Positions 41,900-55,715 of a DNA stretch of 64,000 nucleotides are shown here, in pieces. Position numbers and translations under genes: made by a program. The stretch comes from Oxyruncus cristatus (lineage: Eukaryota; Chordata; Aves; Passeriformes; Cotingidae), in the NCBI GenBank assembly GCA_013399855.1, contig VXAY01005682.1, forward strand, positions 354,940-418,939, read 5' to 3'. Position 1 is the first letter of the stretch, and the number at the start of each line of letters is the position of its first letter. Below the pieces are notes generated by a model, which saw only the letters and a list, made by a program, of their open reading frames with translations, made no database searches and was not told where the DNA came from.

Positions 41900-44800
41900 G
41901 AGACCGGAGCGCTCGGAGAGAAGCTGCTGTTCCGTGTTTATGGCAGTCCGGGTCACTCTGACCGCGACGAAAATACTCATTCCTTAATGTTTCCAGACAG
42001 TGAAGCTCGGGCTGCTTGTTAACAGAGTACATAGGCACCTACTGATGTTACAAAATGTAAAGAAAGTTAGGGTTTATTACTGAATCCTGACTGCAGTGAC
42101 GTTCCCTGCTTCAATCGATAAGTAAAACCCCCTCGCATCAAGCTTATTTGTTAAGTCTGTGCCTACTTGTAAGCAGAAAACAAAACCAAGACTTGATGGC
42201 GTGTTTTCAGGGCTGGGGTATGAGGCAACTTGCATGAAGCCTCAATTCTAAAGGTGTGAGCCACGCTTACACACCTTGCAATTTTCATCCATATTGCTGT
42301 TCTAATTAAAGGGGTTTAATACTGATTTTATTTTTCCCCTCCTTGCAGCCTGCCCCAGTGAATGCCCTTTGTAGATGCTGTTAGGCCTGTTAACATTAGA
42401 TAGAAGTTGCTGAAAGACCACAAACCGAAGATTCATGTATTGAAAAAGCAGTCCTATTGCATTAGGCTCTTGTATTGGGTGACTTACTCTGATCAGGGTT
42501 CCTTTTGTAAGAGAATTTGCAACAGATTTGTAGTGAAACTAGCAAAAGACCTACCAGCATGACTTGGATTCATGGACTTGGACTGAGGGGGCAGTTCTTC
42601 CCTAGGGTCTTTTCTGATATACTTAATCGTGGAATGCTTAAATTCTAATCCAAATGTTGACTTACTTTGGAGGTATTAGCAAGAATTGAGTAGGGACATG
42701 TTTGATTTTTTTTCTTTTGAAACAGGTCAGATATAATGCCTGTGTAATAGGTAGAGCTTCAGTCCTGAGAGTATGTTTCTCTGGACAACTGCTAGTCCTG
42801 CCTCCTTGCTGTGACTGTCCTGGTGGGGAGAGGTAATCAAGGCAGGCTTTGTTTGGCAGTGGGGGTCAATGCCGTATGGCAGTGCCATGGCGGACCTCCA
42901 TCTCCAGTGGCATGTAGCAGAGACCTGGGGCAGCTGTGCTTTTTAGTCTTAATTGATGTAATTTGTCTGTTACTGTTCTAAGCTTGCTCTTCATGGATGG
43001 GTTTCGCTATGACAGAGGGTTACTGAAGTGAGACATCCTGGGGAGGAGGGGAAGAGATGATGTAAAGTCATGAGAACAGGGCTGGGACTGTTTCATGTTG
43101 TATACTTATAAGGGAAAATGAGTTGGAACTGGCCTGTTGGCTCACTCTGTTTCAAGAGGTCTTTTTGGAAACACTGCAGTGGATTGAGAAGGTATCTAAC
43201 TGGTTAAAGAAACTTCAGTGAGGACAGGAACTCCTTCACAGCAGAGTAAGAGAAATCTCATTTGTCCTGTCTCATGAGAAAGGTGCTTGCTCTGGGAAGG
43301 GTGCTCACCAAGAACCACGATGGCTTTTTGAAAGATTGCATTGCCCAGAAATCAAAATAGCATATAGGCTGGTGAGGCATAAACACAGCGGCTGTGGTGC
43401 TCTGCGGAAGCTCGAGGCAGGAACTGTGCTGGTGGTACCAGCCTGCCTTGGAATAGGCTCCACAGACCCCTCGTGCTGTACCAACACTGGCACTGGGAGG
43501 TCCAGCCCTGCACCGAGAGCTGCCTGCTGGGGATTAGCAGTACGTATGTCATGGTTTGGGAACCACTGCTGCATGTAAGTCCTGTTCTGCTGTTTGTGTA
43601 GGGGAAAGGGAGTCTGGTTTTCCAGCCCTGTGCTGCTCCCTCACTCAGCAGCCCTCTCCTCACATGTCTGTGACCTTAAGCATCACCCCAACTGTTTGCA
43701 GCCCTGCAGTTCCCTCAGTGAGAGCCTGCAACAGGCTCCTCTCATGGCTGCTACATAGCTGTTGTCTTGGTGCCTGAAAATGAGGGGAAGCTCCCTGTTT
43801 TGGGAAGGGCAGGAGGAAATTCTGATTCTACTTATAAGATCCCTTTCCATGGGTCTCACCCTTTTGATGGGCTAGGGACCTGATCAGAGGTGAGGAAGTT
43901 GTGCCTTGTGGCTTATTGCCACACTGACAGTAACCCTCCCACTGCTTACTGCACTGCACGCCCTGTTTTGGCCAGCAGTTATGGTGTATGAGTGAGCAAG
44001 GCTGGAGGTTTCTTGGGGTGAGACTTACCCCTTTGTCCCCACCTTTCAGTGCAACACAAGGTTGTTACAAAGACAGATGTGAATACTGTGAATTGCTGCA
44101 GCATTGTGGAGAGGAAGGGGTTCTTCACTAGCTCCTCTGCCTTTCAACACTGAACAAGCTTTGTCCTTTTTGCCTAGTGTTAGTGCTATAAATAAGCTAG
44201 GCGGAAAGCACAAGCTGGATGTTTGGATGAACCAATCTTGAAAGATGAATTCTCCTCCCTTTTTTAATGTAAATGGTATTAGCAATTAGCCTGAAACTTC
44301 CTCCTCCCCACCCCAAAAAAATCCATCCCCTAGCCATAGGGGACCCCGAGAAATTTCAGCAATCCTGCAGCTGATGGTGACTGCTTTGGCTCCAGGCAGA
44401 AACACTGGTGTGAACTGCAGTTGACAAGTGTCTGTCCAGTGAATGATCGCTTCAAAATCCAGCGTGGTCAATATAAAAAGTCACCCTCAGACTCCATTTT
44501 TGCATGAGACCCTACATCAACAAAAACCTGAGAGCAATACATCTGCCTCACTGACTAGCATTTGCTAGAATCACATTTGAGACGGTGACTACTTGCTTAC
44601 TTTATATGCCTCAGCTATTTGAACTCCCCCTCCTGTCCTCCAAGCTACTGACTCATTTCCTCCTCTAAAACCTTCCTTTTTTAGCCTTTCGCTCTGAAGT
44701 ATTTGTTGGCTGTTTTGAGCTGCGTGCTCCATACCTTACTTAGGCAAACTCCTACATGACAGCCCTGAAAGCCTTGCTTTTGTACCATGGAAATCGTTTG

Positions 44801-47800
44801 TTTATCCCTAATAGTTTCAGTTCTGAGGGGCAGTCTTAGCTGCTGGCTGTGTTCTTCGGCGAATTGCTTCTTTGCTGTTCGAAATCAGGGAGGCAGACAA
44901 CCGGCAAAGCAGCTGGTGAGCTGAGACTGCCGCTACTTATGCTAATTGCTGTTGTCTCCCTCTTAGCCCCCGCTTTCCCGATCGGCCTGCATCCACCTGC
45001 TGTTTATCAAACGTTTCTGCCCTGATCTCGCAGTTCGAGCAGGGATCACAGAGACTCCTCTTAGGCTGGACAACCACCCCAAGACCACAGAGCACCCAGG
45101 TGGCAGGATCAGGCCCTGACTATGTGCTGTCTCATGCAGCGAAGGAAATGGGTGCTGTTGCCTTGTGTGAGGCCTGGGATGCTGGTAGCCCAGAGTCGTG
45201 GCTGATGGATGCTGCTGTAACCACACTAGATGAGCTCGCCTTAAATGTAGTTCCTTTTTCACAGGGCTTATGGAATATTGGTTCTGTGCTTTTGGCGTCG
45301 CAAGGATCAGCAAAGATAATTTTAGACAGGAACAGAAAGTCTCTGTAAACCTTGCATTCGTAGCTATTTCACTGGCAGAAACAAAGCCACAAGGAGCCTA
45401 TCGCTGTGCATTGCTGAAAGGTTCAGTTTCGTAGGTGCATTGGAGTAAAAATTTAAAGGGAAATGTTGGGAGAGAGGGAGAACCTAAATGTGATTTCCAG
45501 AAACTGCTGTGATGCTCTATTCCTTTTCTGGGGAGGCGGTGAGGTGCAGCAGACAGCGTGCAAGAACCGAGAGCCCAGTGTCTGGTCCAATGCTCTATCC
45601 TAGCCCATGGAGTGGAACTGGGCAAGCTGCTTTCCCCCTTTACATTACATATCTGGTTTTGAAGTGTTAACTTTGTTCCTGACTTTTCTATATTGCGATT
45701 TGAGATTGCATGCAGATCAGAGCTAGATGTTGTTTATAAATACTTGCTATTTTTACAGTAATGAAAAGGCTGTCCTAAATTGCTACAGATGAATGTCAGA
45801 ACTTGTCTGTCAACTTCCACAATTGCTGCAGGTTGCAATCCTTTTAATTTCCATATGGTAAAAACTGCAGGTTGTGAACAACCGGACCAAAATGGTTAAT
45901 TTTCATCAGAAAGCAGCTCTCATCAGAACCTTTCTGGATTGTGATGAGGAGGGTAGCCTAATGCTTCATCACCCCTGGGGCATTTTCTCCACTAGAAGGA
46001 CAAAGGAGGAAATAGCACAAGAAGGCAGCTCAGGAATGGAACAGCTCTGTGTTAATTTAAGTATGCAAGAATGTCATCAAGCTACTCGCCTACCTGGCTT
46101 ATCTGTTTATTTATCTTCCCCCCCCTTTGATTTTGTTGCCATTTTGTTGCTGTCTGAAATACTTTGTATGGTGAGAATGAAATGCATCCTGCCCCAGAAT
46201 CAGCTTAAGGACTAATTGCTGCTCAACTCTCCCCTAAATCGTCAAAACAGGCAATGTGCAAAACTCAAAATTATATGTTTTCACTGCGTACATGTGAATT
46301 GGATCGTAAATCCCTGTCAGTCTGAGAAGGGAGGCTCATGTTGAGCACAGAGGCCTTGAACTCCTCTTAACGAGTGGATAAAGCTTTAGGCAGCATCTCT
46401 GGCCGCATTACCTAAAAGCTTTGCAGCATTCACTGTGACTGTGCTCTTGAGCTTTTGCTGTGAGACACGGCTGCATATGCAGCCCCTTTTGTAGATGAGG
46501 AGGGCTGAGCTGAGAGAGGCTGCACGACTCTCCCAGCCTCGGGCAGGAAATCTGTGGTAAGTCCGATGAAGCCTTTGTTACCCTTACAGGGTAACACCCC
46601 AGCCTTCAGGCCATCTCTTTTCTGCGCATGTAAGATGTTAATGCTGCTACATCAAATGTGCAATGGCTGCAGAAATTTATAGGAGAATAAGCATTTTTGG
46701 CTTGTGTGGGCTTTGTTCCAGGTGAGGGGGTGGTTGCTGATGCCATTAGCAATTGCTATCTGCAATGCTGTTAATAATTATTTTATTTCCTAACTAAATT
46801 AGCCCCCACTCCTCTCACACTGTGACCTAGACAGAAGGTTGTTGTAGCAGTTTGATTTTCTTGGACAGAGTTTACACTTAGCTGCATCAGAATAACAAAG
46901 AAACCTTTTGGAGGTGTGTTGCTCCTGCAGGATGGCAGTTCTGGCTTGGGAATTGCAAGCTTGTTTGTGTTTGTCAGGGCTGTGGCCACTTATTGAACCT
47001 GTCTAGGTTTGACACTGTGGAATGGGAGAAAGTTGGTTCTTGTTACTGGGGTGGTTAAAATTGGTAGTTCATTACAAGGAGGGCTTCTGAGGGTAAGATT
47101 AGGTGACATGTGAATTAGCCCTACCCCATGTGTCACCAAACACACAAGGTGCTGTACAGGCATAGACTGGAAAATCTCCACCCTAGTCTGGTTACTGTCT
47201 AACCATAAGAAATGCATGGGGTAATGAAAAAGGAAGCACTGAGACCATATTAGTCACTATGGTGGATGTTCATCAACAGAAGCCTTGTTGCTGTGGAGGA
47301 TTTGCTAAAGGGTAGAGAAGGCCCATCAAAACTATCAAAAGATAATGAAGGAGCATTGAATGTGATTTCTGGGAAGGCAGTGGTGTGTGAGGGGAGTGCT
47401 CTGAGAATTTAGGGTGGTTGCTGCAGGCCTGAGTTGCAGAGGCAGGTACAGAGAGGTAAGCACTCATTTCCAAAGCACAGCCCAGGCCATTGCGATGCTG
47501 GAGAGAAGCCACAGCACTGCCAGTGCCTGTGGAGCACAGCTGGGACAGGCTGCAGGACAAATCTGCCCACAGCATGGGATTGGGTGGGTCTAAGCTGGAT
47601 GTGCCAGCAGTGTGGTGGTAGGTGCTAGGGAGAGCAAGCATACCAGCTTTTTTTGCCTTCCACTATATCAGGTAGTCTAAAAAAGAGTGTTGCTTTCCTG
47701 ATGAACCTGCCTCACACACAGATGGACAACACTCCTTGCCACTTCTGCCACTTGGACTGTGCAAGGTGAGGTGTCAGAGTAGGAGGACATTGCAGAGACA

Positions 47801-48419
47801 AACTGGAAAAGTAGAGGGTCTCGCCGTGTTTCCTGCAAGTGTGCAAGCAGACAGCACACAGCTATGGATGGGAGCCTCTGACAGTATCCCTGACCTCTCT
47901 CCTGTCTGTGTTGTGGGTGCCATCAGCCTGCAGGACGTGGTCTTTGTGAATGGAGTCGAGTGGCTTGGTAGCTACAGCTCTGCCACCTGGGCTGACAGCT
48001 GGGCCATGGTGAGCTGTGTGTATGTGCTGTGGTTGGTCTTGTCCAGGGACGTGGCTATGGGGAAGTCTCCACTGGAAAACAGGGTAGGGTGAGTGGAGCA
48101 TCCCTTTCCCACCACCCTCTTTAGATCTGTTCTCTGTGTCTGAATCTGTATTGGTGGCCTGTGCTTGGCATGCTGGCTCTCTTCTGGTATGCTGAGTGGA
48201 GAAAGACTGGCTGGTGTGGTGGGATGAACCAGTTTGGTGAGCCTGCGTATTTCCAGTCTTCAGCAACCACTGATCTCTTTCAGAGCATTTGCATTGCTTG
48301 AGTGGCACAGCTCAGTTCTCCTGGTGGGTAGTCACCCAACAAGCTGTATGTGGATGCTGGCAAGAAGCATGACTGCAGCTGCATTTCTGAAGGAGGCCAG
48401 GAAGCACAGGTTGCCAATC
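41900..48419. other. Non-coding interval, nothing recognised
   Basis: About 6.5 kb right of the DSTN promoter. ORFs are short, overlapping and without recognisable domains, and no repeat family stands out. It may carry a divergent non-coding transcript from the DSTN promoter, but the sequence does not show one. Confidence 0.5.
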
Positions 48420-48745
48420 ACAGAATCACAAAATATGCTGAGTTGGAAGGGACCCACAAGGATCACTGAGTCCAATCCTTTGCCCTGCACAGAACCATCC
48501 CCAGGAGTCACACCACGTGCCTGAGAGTATTCCCTCACGAGGAAGTTGTAACTGCAGTGAGGTCTCCCCTCAGTCTCCTCCAGGCTGAACAGAACAAGTG
48601 ACCTCAGCCACTCTTCACACGGCTTCCACTCAAGGCCCTTCATCAACTTTGTTGCCCTCCTTTGCACTCTTTCTAATAACTTAATATCTTTCTTACATTG
48701 CAGTGCCCAAAACTGCACACAACTCCTGGACAGTGCTTGCCCTGT
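48420..48745 (-). mobile_element. CR1 LINE fragment with the remnant of the ORF2 C-terminus
   Basis: The + strand starts AGAATCACAAAATATGCTGA and GTTGGAAGGGACCCAC, the reverse complement of a CR1 3' end, and continues with GAGGTCTCCCCTCAGTCTCC and GCCCAAAACTGCACACAA, all known CR1 blocks. On the - strand one frame still reads CVQFWALQCKKDIKLLERVQ, a remnant of the CR1 ORF2 C-terminus. The copy is 5'-truncated and not functional. Confidence 0.88.
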
Positions 48746-51700
48746 CAGATTGCCCACCACAGAAGCCTTACTCCAAACATACGCTGCTTTGCTGCTGTGG
48801 TGCTCAAAAAGGTACTTCTGACCTTCACTCCAGCTCCAGGGGCCTCAGCTCCAGGCAGGCAGTTTATTTACCCTCCTCTCCTGGATCCCAACTGACTCGG
48901 TACCAGATTCAGCCTCACTCCGGCTCAGGGTGGAGGTGGCACTGCAGCTGTGAGCTGCCCCGCTGGGGAGGCCAGGCCCTGGGGTCGAGCAAGGCTGCTG
49001 TTGCCCTCTCCTTGCTGTCTGAGGACGGTGCCCATTGAAGGCAGGTGCAGCAGGGAGCAGAGGGCTGTTGTCCCCTGCCAGACCAGCTGCCTGCTGGTGA
49101 CTGAAGGCACGGCTCCATCTGGTGGCCTGAAAGGAATTCGCATGTCTGTCGGAGAGGAGCCCTGACTTTCTCAGCCAGATGCAAACTAGTAGTCTCCAAC
49201 TATTTTTTTCACCCTTTTTTGCTTTTTTCCTCTTCTTCCTTTCCTCTTAGGCCCTTCTGTGGCTTTGCCTACCTGCCTGATGTTCTTTTTTCTCCCCAGC
49301 TGCTGCGACTACTCCTTACAGAGAGGCTTAAGCTGACAGATGTGTCCAGCTCTGGGTTATCCCTGGAGCGTGGTACAATTTCTCAGTCTGGGAAGAAGCG
49401 TTACAGAGCTGCAGAGGGCATTGCCAAAGGACAGGCTCTCTGCTATGGCCTAAGATGTGACAGCTCTGCTCCCATTAGACATGTCCTGGGTCGGATCAGG
49501 GGTCTGTCTAGCCTGGTGTCTTCTTCCTGGCAGGACATGCCTGGGGAAGGATGGACAAAGGCAGCTGGCAGCATCTAGTGTGCCTGCAGGAATGTCTTGA
49601 GTTTAGCATTGTGCCTATATTTTTAATAACCTTCTGTGTATTTCATCCTTTCTGATTTTGACTCATCACCATCTGAAGCCATGAAGACTCCTGGTGTTGC
49701 TACAGCTTCTGGAGGTGCAGCTGGGGGCAGGAGACCTCTGCCCTGGGCTAGGAGGTGTAAAGAGCTGTCCGAGGTTGCATGGACATGGTTCATCTGTATG
49801 CTGGGGCTGCAGGTCAGAACACTTGCCAGAAAGGATTGGTGATATTTTACTGTTGCCTCTCTTTTCCAGGTCCTTTGGAAGGGCCAGAGATGCCAGATGT
49901 GTCCACATTGTGAATCTGCTGATCTTGAGGCAGAGAGGAGCAGTGGCACACAACTGAGAACCACGTGTCAAAGTGGGCCTTAAGGAGCAAACCTTGTACA
50001 TGAGCTCTCTGTATGAGATGGAGTGGTTTGGGTCCTCCAGATCCCATGAGACCCCAAACTGTTTGAGGGCTACTGGACACTTAATCTTGACTGTTGCCTA
50101 AGAAGGCAGTGCCAAAAATCAGGTAGGGAAAAGTGGAGGCCTCTTGTTTTGTGAAAATCATGGCAGTCCAAGCTCTTTTTCATCCAAATTCCCTTGGTTT
50201 TTTGTCTGGGTTTTGTTTCTGTTTTGACATCTTGTGAAACCTGGATGGTGAGGATTGAGGTGTTTCTCCCCTGGGCTGGCAGATCACACAGCTGCTAGCA
50301 TTTCTCCAAGCAGACCAGTTTCATGCACTTCCCTTTGATTTTGCTGTTGGCTTCCCCTGAGACGTCCCATCAGCTTTCCTGTTGTCTCATTAGCATCTCA
50401 GATTTTCAGAGCAGTACTGTCCCCTGTTTTCTTTGGGCTGGAGCCACAGCAGTCTGGCTATTTGCTGTGGATTTTGTCATTAATCAAATAGAGTGTGAGT
50501 GTGTGTCCCAGCACAGCTTGCATGCCTGGGCTGGAGAAAGGGATGCAGGGTCATAAGGAGGAGGCTGTGAGCTGGGAGTTGTGCCAGGCTTTGAAACAGG
50601 CACCCCTGCACTAGAAATCATGTTGTCCATTGTTTAGGTCTGACTGCTCTCTGTGCCCAAGGAGAGGGCAGCACGGGACTGTTTTCCTGTTACCTCCTGA
50701 GACTTCCGCGTGAGCAGACAAAAGTATGGGGCCACTGAAAGTCCACCTTTGCAGATTCACATTTTGCCACCAGGGAGCTCCCATTCTCCACACAAGGGTA
50801 AGGAAATAGAGACCAACGTGGCAAAAAAGTCTGTCAGTCTCCACCACATCCCAGCTCTTGCAGTATGGGCTGGACTCTGTGCTGCTTGCTCTGCCTTAAA
50901 AAAAAATATAATTTTAGTGCTTGGATGAGTTTTGCCCCCTTCATTGCAGGCTTCTTAGGAGAGGGAGAACATTGAGGCTGCCTAATGAGAAAAACCACAG
51001 TGAGCAGGTGGAAATCTGATAGCAGCAATGCATTTTTTTCTCACTCTGGTGATTTTGGACAGTCTTGCTGATAGAATAGCAGGACTTGAGAGGGTCTGCC
51101 TGCAGCACACCCTCGCTGCTAGTTGACCTACAGAAGAGTGTGGCACTCGTGCTTCTAGAAAGAGTGTTGGCACATCCAGTAAGTTTAGTTTTGTACTAAT
51201 TTGAGTTTGTAATCACCAGTGATATCACTTTTTTGATTACAGGGTTGAAGCATTTACTCCCCCAGACAATGTAATTCTGGCCTTTTCCATCCACTCTCCT
51301 CCCTGCCTGATTCATTTCCTGCTCTTACCTGGCACTTCCACAAACACATATTTCATCCTCCCGCATTTCTGCTTTGCTGAGGAGACAAGTCTTTCACACT
51401 TGGAGGAAAAGATAATTGTTATAGCTCATTTAATATGTGAAATTCATAACTGAAAAATCAGTAGTCTGAACACTACAGTGAGTTTGGAAAAATGACTGCA
51501 TTCCATTTTTTTGAAGCTGATGTGATTGATGTCTTGCTTTCCTTCTGCATCTTTCCTCCCAGCCCCTTACCCACGCTGAGAGTGTGAGGAAGCCCTGGCT
51601 CACTTGGAGCCTGTGAGACGATGGCCAAGGAGCAGTGGCCACCCCCCTGGCATCTTGGCAGAGATGAATCAGCAAACTAATACCCTCAGCTCCTGGCTCC

Positions 51701-54700
51701 AGCAGAGGTTGAAGGGCCCATCCTTGCAACTGCTCTCAATTTGCTCAATCTCCTCCATTTTTGTTTAGACACCCCTTTTCTGTGGTGCCCTATGCCCAAC
51801 AGAAATCTGAAAGGAACTTGGGGCTGAGGAGAATAAGGCACTAGGATTCACAACAGTCACATCAGATCTACTCTCCCTTGTCCTGTGTTAGAGCCTCTTC
51901 AACAAAGGACCTGTCTGCCAACAGTAGCAAAAGTACCTCAAAAAAGCAGCAGTAGCTGTATATTTACAACAGCCCATTCCTCTAGAGCCTCCAGTCAGTG
52001 GGTGTAAGCTGTGCGACTGTGCCCCAAAGACTGGCTCCTTCCTCTCCTTGCCTTGCTGGCTGGAGATGATGAGCGAGGGCCACACTTGGCTGTAGCCAAG
52101 AGGAAATCCACAGCTCAGTGTTGTGGGAATTTTTATTGCAACTTATTGTGCTCTGAAAATCGTGTGGTGCAAACCTAAGCAGTCATAATGCAGGGGAAGT
52201 GGGGCCATGGGTAACCAGAAAAGCTTGGTTAGTCTAGAAAGCATGATCTTCAAGGGAAGATGGAGGGAACTGGAAGGTTATTTAGTTCAAGGAAGAGAGG
52301 ACTTCAGAGGTTATAGCAATCTCCAAAAATATGTGAAGTCAGCTGTGGAAGAATAATGTGTTCTTTGTGCTCCTGCTAGCTCTTAGTATTAGATCATAGC
52401 AAGGGACATCAGAGTTTGAAATCATAAAAATGTTTCTAAGGATGAGGATAGCAAACCAGAAGACCAAGTGCCTTAGGAAAGAGTGTCCTTTCTTAGAGGT
52501 TCTTAAAAAGCAGCATAAAAAATGGTGTAACTCCTATCCATGTCCTCAGCTGGTCTGTCAGAGCGAAGGACATTCTCAGCAAATGTTTCTGTAGTATACA
52601 AAGAGAAGAGTGGAAGCACACCTCAAGAGACCTGCCAGGCAAATTTTTTCTCCAGGAAACCAAGGACACAGCTCTGGCACTTTTCAGTCCAACATGGCTT
52701 CCTTCTGATTCTGGTTGGAGTTAGCTGTCTGGAAATACTATCCTAACCTGGGAGACAAGCCTGCTCTGCAACATTATCCCTTCTCTGGTCATGACCATCT
52801 CTGGCTGCACTGGGCAGTAGTATTACATCAAGCAGGATCTCCCCAAGCTAGAAACAGAAGCTTGTAGCAGTCCTAAGTACAGATTGGTCATGTACATCCC
52901 TGTTTGAAATAAGAGACTGCAGCAGCTCTAGGGAGTTTGTAGGAGGCCCCTGGGGTACTGGTTTTGTTCTGGGGAGTGCTGGATTAGGCAGGATTGCCAA
53001 GCAAGGCAGAAACTTCGTGCTATCTGACACATGCTGTGAGGTTCACCTTGCTGAGAAGCAAACCAGCTGAACTGAAGAGCTGCCTCAGAGATAGACCTCA
53101 TCTGCAAAACACTCCCTCTTGGTGAGCTCCCTGCTCTGAGTGGAGAACCCGATTCTCACTCCGGCATGAGGGGATTTTAAATGGGGTGTGAACTCGTGCT
53201 GGTGTCATGTGAAGTGTCCTCTCTTTCTCCTGAACCATGTAAGGGATCTTAAACATTAATGAATTGGCTTCAGTGCTGCAGCAGCTGTGAAATGAGTTCC
53301 CCTTTTAGCTGAAATAGGTTGCATTTTGACTGAAGAATTTTTGCTCTCCAGATTTTCACTAGAAATTCCTATCTAAAGATTGTATATCTTGTACATCATT
53401 GACAATCAGCTTCGTAGCCTTGAGGAATCCTGATTTGCAGAACAGCTGTGTCACAGGACCAAAACCCTGAGTGGAGAAGACACGTCCTGGAAACCTGCCT
53501 AACCTCGTATCAAAGCAGCAAGACTCCTGCAGTAGTAAACCTAGCGCAAGTCAGGGGAAATGTTTCGAGTCAGGGTGAGTTTGGGGATATATATTGGAAG
53601 ACCAGCATATGCTGGCATGCATCTGTGTGTGAATATCCACAGGCAAAAATGCCAGGGCTCTTGTAGAGTGGAAGAACTTGCGTCATCATTTATTTACACC
53701 CTCCAACACTTGCATTTTCATGAGGCTTGGATATCTCATGTATTTGCCAGAACAAACAGAGGAGAGGACTCTTCTAAGCTCTTGATAGAATCATTAAGGA
53801 GCTTCATGCCTACTTGTGATTTTCCACTTCTTGGAGTTTACTTAGAAATGCGAACATAAAATCTGGGATCACAGGCACTATGTGAATTTGTGATGGGCTT
53901 GGGAGCACTGCTTCTCTGTAAAACAATGTCTTGATCCTATCCAAGCGCAGATGTTTGTCTGTGGCAGCTGTAGTATCATTGATATATGCTTGTTGAGCTG
54001 TCCATTAAAGTCATGCTTTAATGGAAGTTATTTAAAGAAGTTGCAAATAGTTCATTTTAGTAGACTGATTCAGCAAACACTGCAGTAAACTCTTTTGAAT
54101 AGAGTCTGAATTACACGAATAGGAGAGTTACGTGTGAAGGCGACTTTTCCAGGTTTATTTTTTTATGGCATATTGCAGTGGTTACCAAGCCTTATAGTTT
54201 TGTCAGCAGTCTCAGGATGTTGTATATGTGTTTTTTTCTTAAAATCCTAGCTGCTGGAAGGAATATATTGAATAAGAATGTCCATTTTATCGTTTTAAAA
54301 AAAGTAAGTTTCTAACCTTCATGGTTACTTAGAAAAACATGAAAACATGAGCTGAATGTTCCAGATAGGATGTTGAAATCAAAACCAAACACAATGGAAA
54401 ACTTTGTTCATAGCTTTATACTCCAGAGAGCAAGTAAACAGGCTTTGTTTGGCTTAGAAATTCTGCAGTTTGGAAATGTATCAGTGTCTGACTTTCGGGA
54501 CCTGACTGCTGGCATGAGGGCACATGTGATTTTGGAATCAGAATTCAGTCTCTTTTGTTAGACCATATTGACATTTATAAAAAGTAAATATTTCTGTCAA
54601 ATAAAAGATTTTTTTAAAATATTTCTCTGGTGAGAACACTTCTTTTTCAAAACTTTCTTTAACATCGCTTGAGTCCCATTTTGTCACTCATTTTGTTTCT

Positions 54701-55064
54701 CAACTAATTTTGTTCTGCTCTGATTTGAGAATTCCATCCTGAATCTCTTTTGGTTCATGCTTCTGGACTTTAACGTTTCTGTCTGGAGATTTCCGTTTGG
54801 CTAGGTTTTGATGTTGACCTCAGATTTGGTGTTATCTTCCTTTCCTCATTTTGGCTTTTTCATCCTGTTCTTTGCTTTCCAGCTTTATTTTGAGCTAGTG
54901 CTGTTAAATTCCGCCTTGGGTGATGGGTGATGTTCTACCTGGACACTGCCTTTTGTCAGCTGAGCGCGTGATGTTTCCAAGTGGCTCAGTGCAGCCACTC
55001 AAAGTCACATTTGAGCTCATCTTCTTGTAACTGGGGAAGTTGTTGGCTTGTTTTGTTTTTCCAG
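48746..55064. other. Non-coding interval, nothing recognised
   Basis: About 6.3 kb between a CR1 fragment and the candidate terminal exon. It holds scattered short ORFs on both strands without recognisable products, and AT-rich stretches around 54000-54650. Confidence 0.5.
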
Positions 55065-55715
55065 GGGAGACGAATGAATTTTTGGCGAAAGACACGCACA
55101 ATGCAGGAATTCATGGAGAGGGAATTCCGGTTCTCCAAGCAGAACTGGCCCTGGGGGTCTGTAGTGGCCAACTTTGTGGCTGCGCTGCTCGTGAAGCTGT
55201 TGGGTGCTGTGAGAGAAGTTGAAAGATGAAAACCAAAGAGCTCCTTCTCTCTCCTGTACCCCACTGTGTGGCACGGTAATGGTGACTGTGTCACTTCATC
55301 CATGCTGCAGCCTTCAGATAAGCTTGTTCTTGCACTCATCTTCTGGAGCTCACAGGCAAATTCAAGCTTAGATGTTGCCTTAGCCTGAACGGTGGCACTT
55401 TCTGAAAGCTGGAAGACAGATGTCTAAACACACTTTCTGTGGACCTAAGATCTTGTTCTTACGAGCCGGCAGAATTGAGCAGGGCCCCATCCACAGCAGT
55501 GAGCCTGAACTTAGTCCTTACATCATGAATATTTAGAGGTCAAGCTAGCAGCCAGCAAATGAGAACAGAAACCCTGTTCTATCCGAGGCCTTAAGCCTGC
55601 CCTTTGTCTTGCAGAAGAGTTCCCTTCCTGACCTAACTGACTGACTCTAGGCTTTATGTTGTGAACTGTATTCCATATTTGCAGAATGAAAATAAATGGT
55701 CTGCAAAGCCCTGGT
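55065..55715 (+). ncRNA. Candidate terminal exon (lncRNA or micro-protein transcript)
   Basis: A good acceptor (TTGTTTTTCCAG, ending at 55064) is followed by a 51-codon ORF (ATG at 55074, TGA at 55227-55229) and then an AATAAA at 55691-55696, together the shape of a last exon. The predicted peptide is basic at its N-terminus and has a hydrophobic stretch at residues 28-46 (GSVVANFVAALLVKLLGAV). The first ATG has a poor context (C at -3). I recognise no family and cannot see an upstream exon. All three signals can occur by chance. Confidence 0.25.

Noticed and set aside
45874..46215. 113-codon + strand ORF
   Set aside because: No family recognised, no flanking splice or poly(A) signals in the right positions.
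49111..49127. CTCF-like motif (GGCCACCAGATGGAGCC on the - strand)
   Set aside because: One near-consensus match in 64 kb is expected by chance, with a mismatch at a core position.
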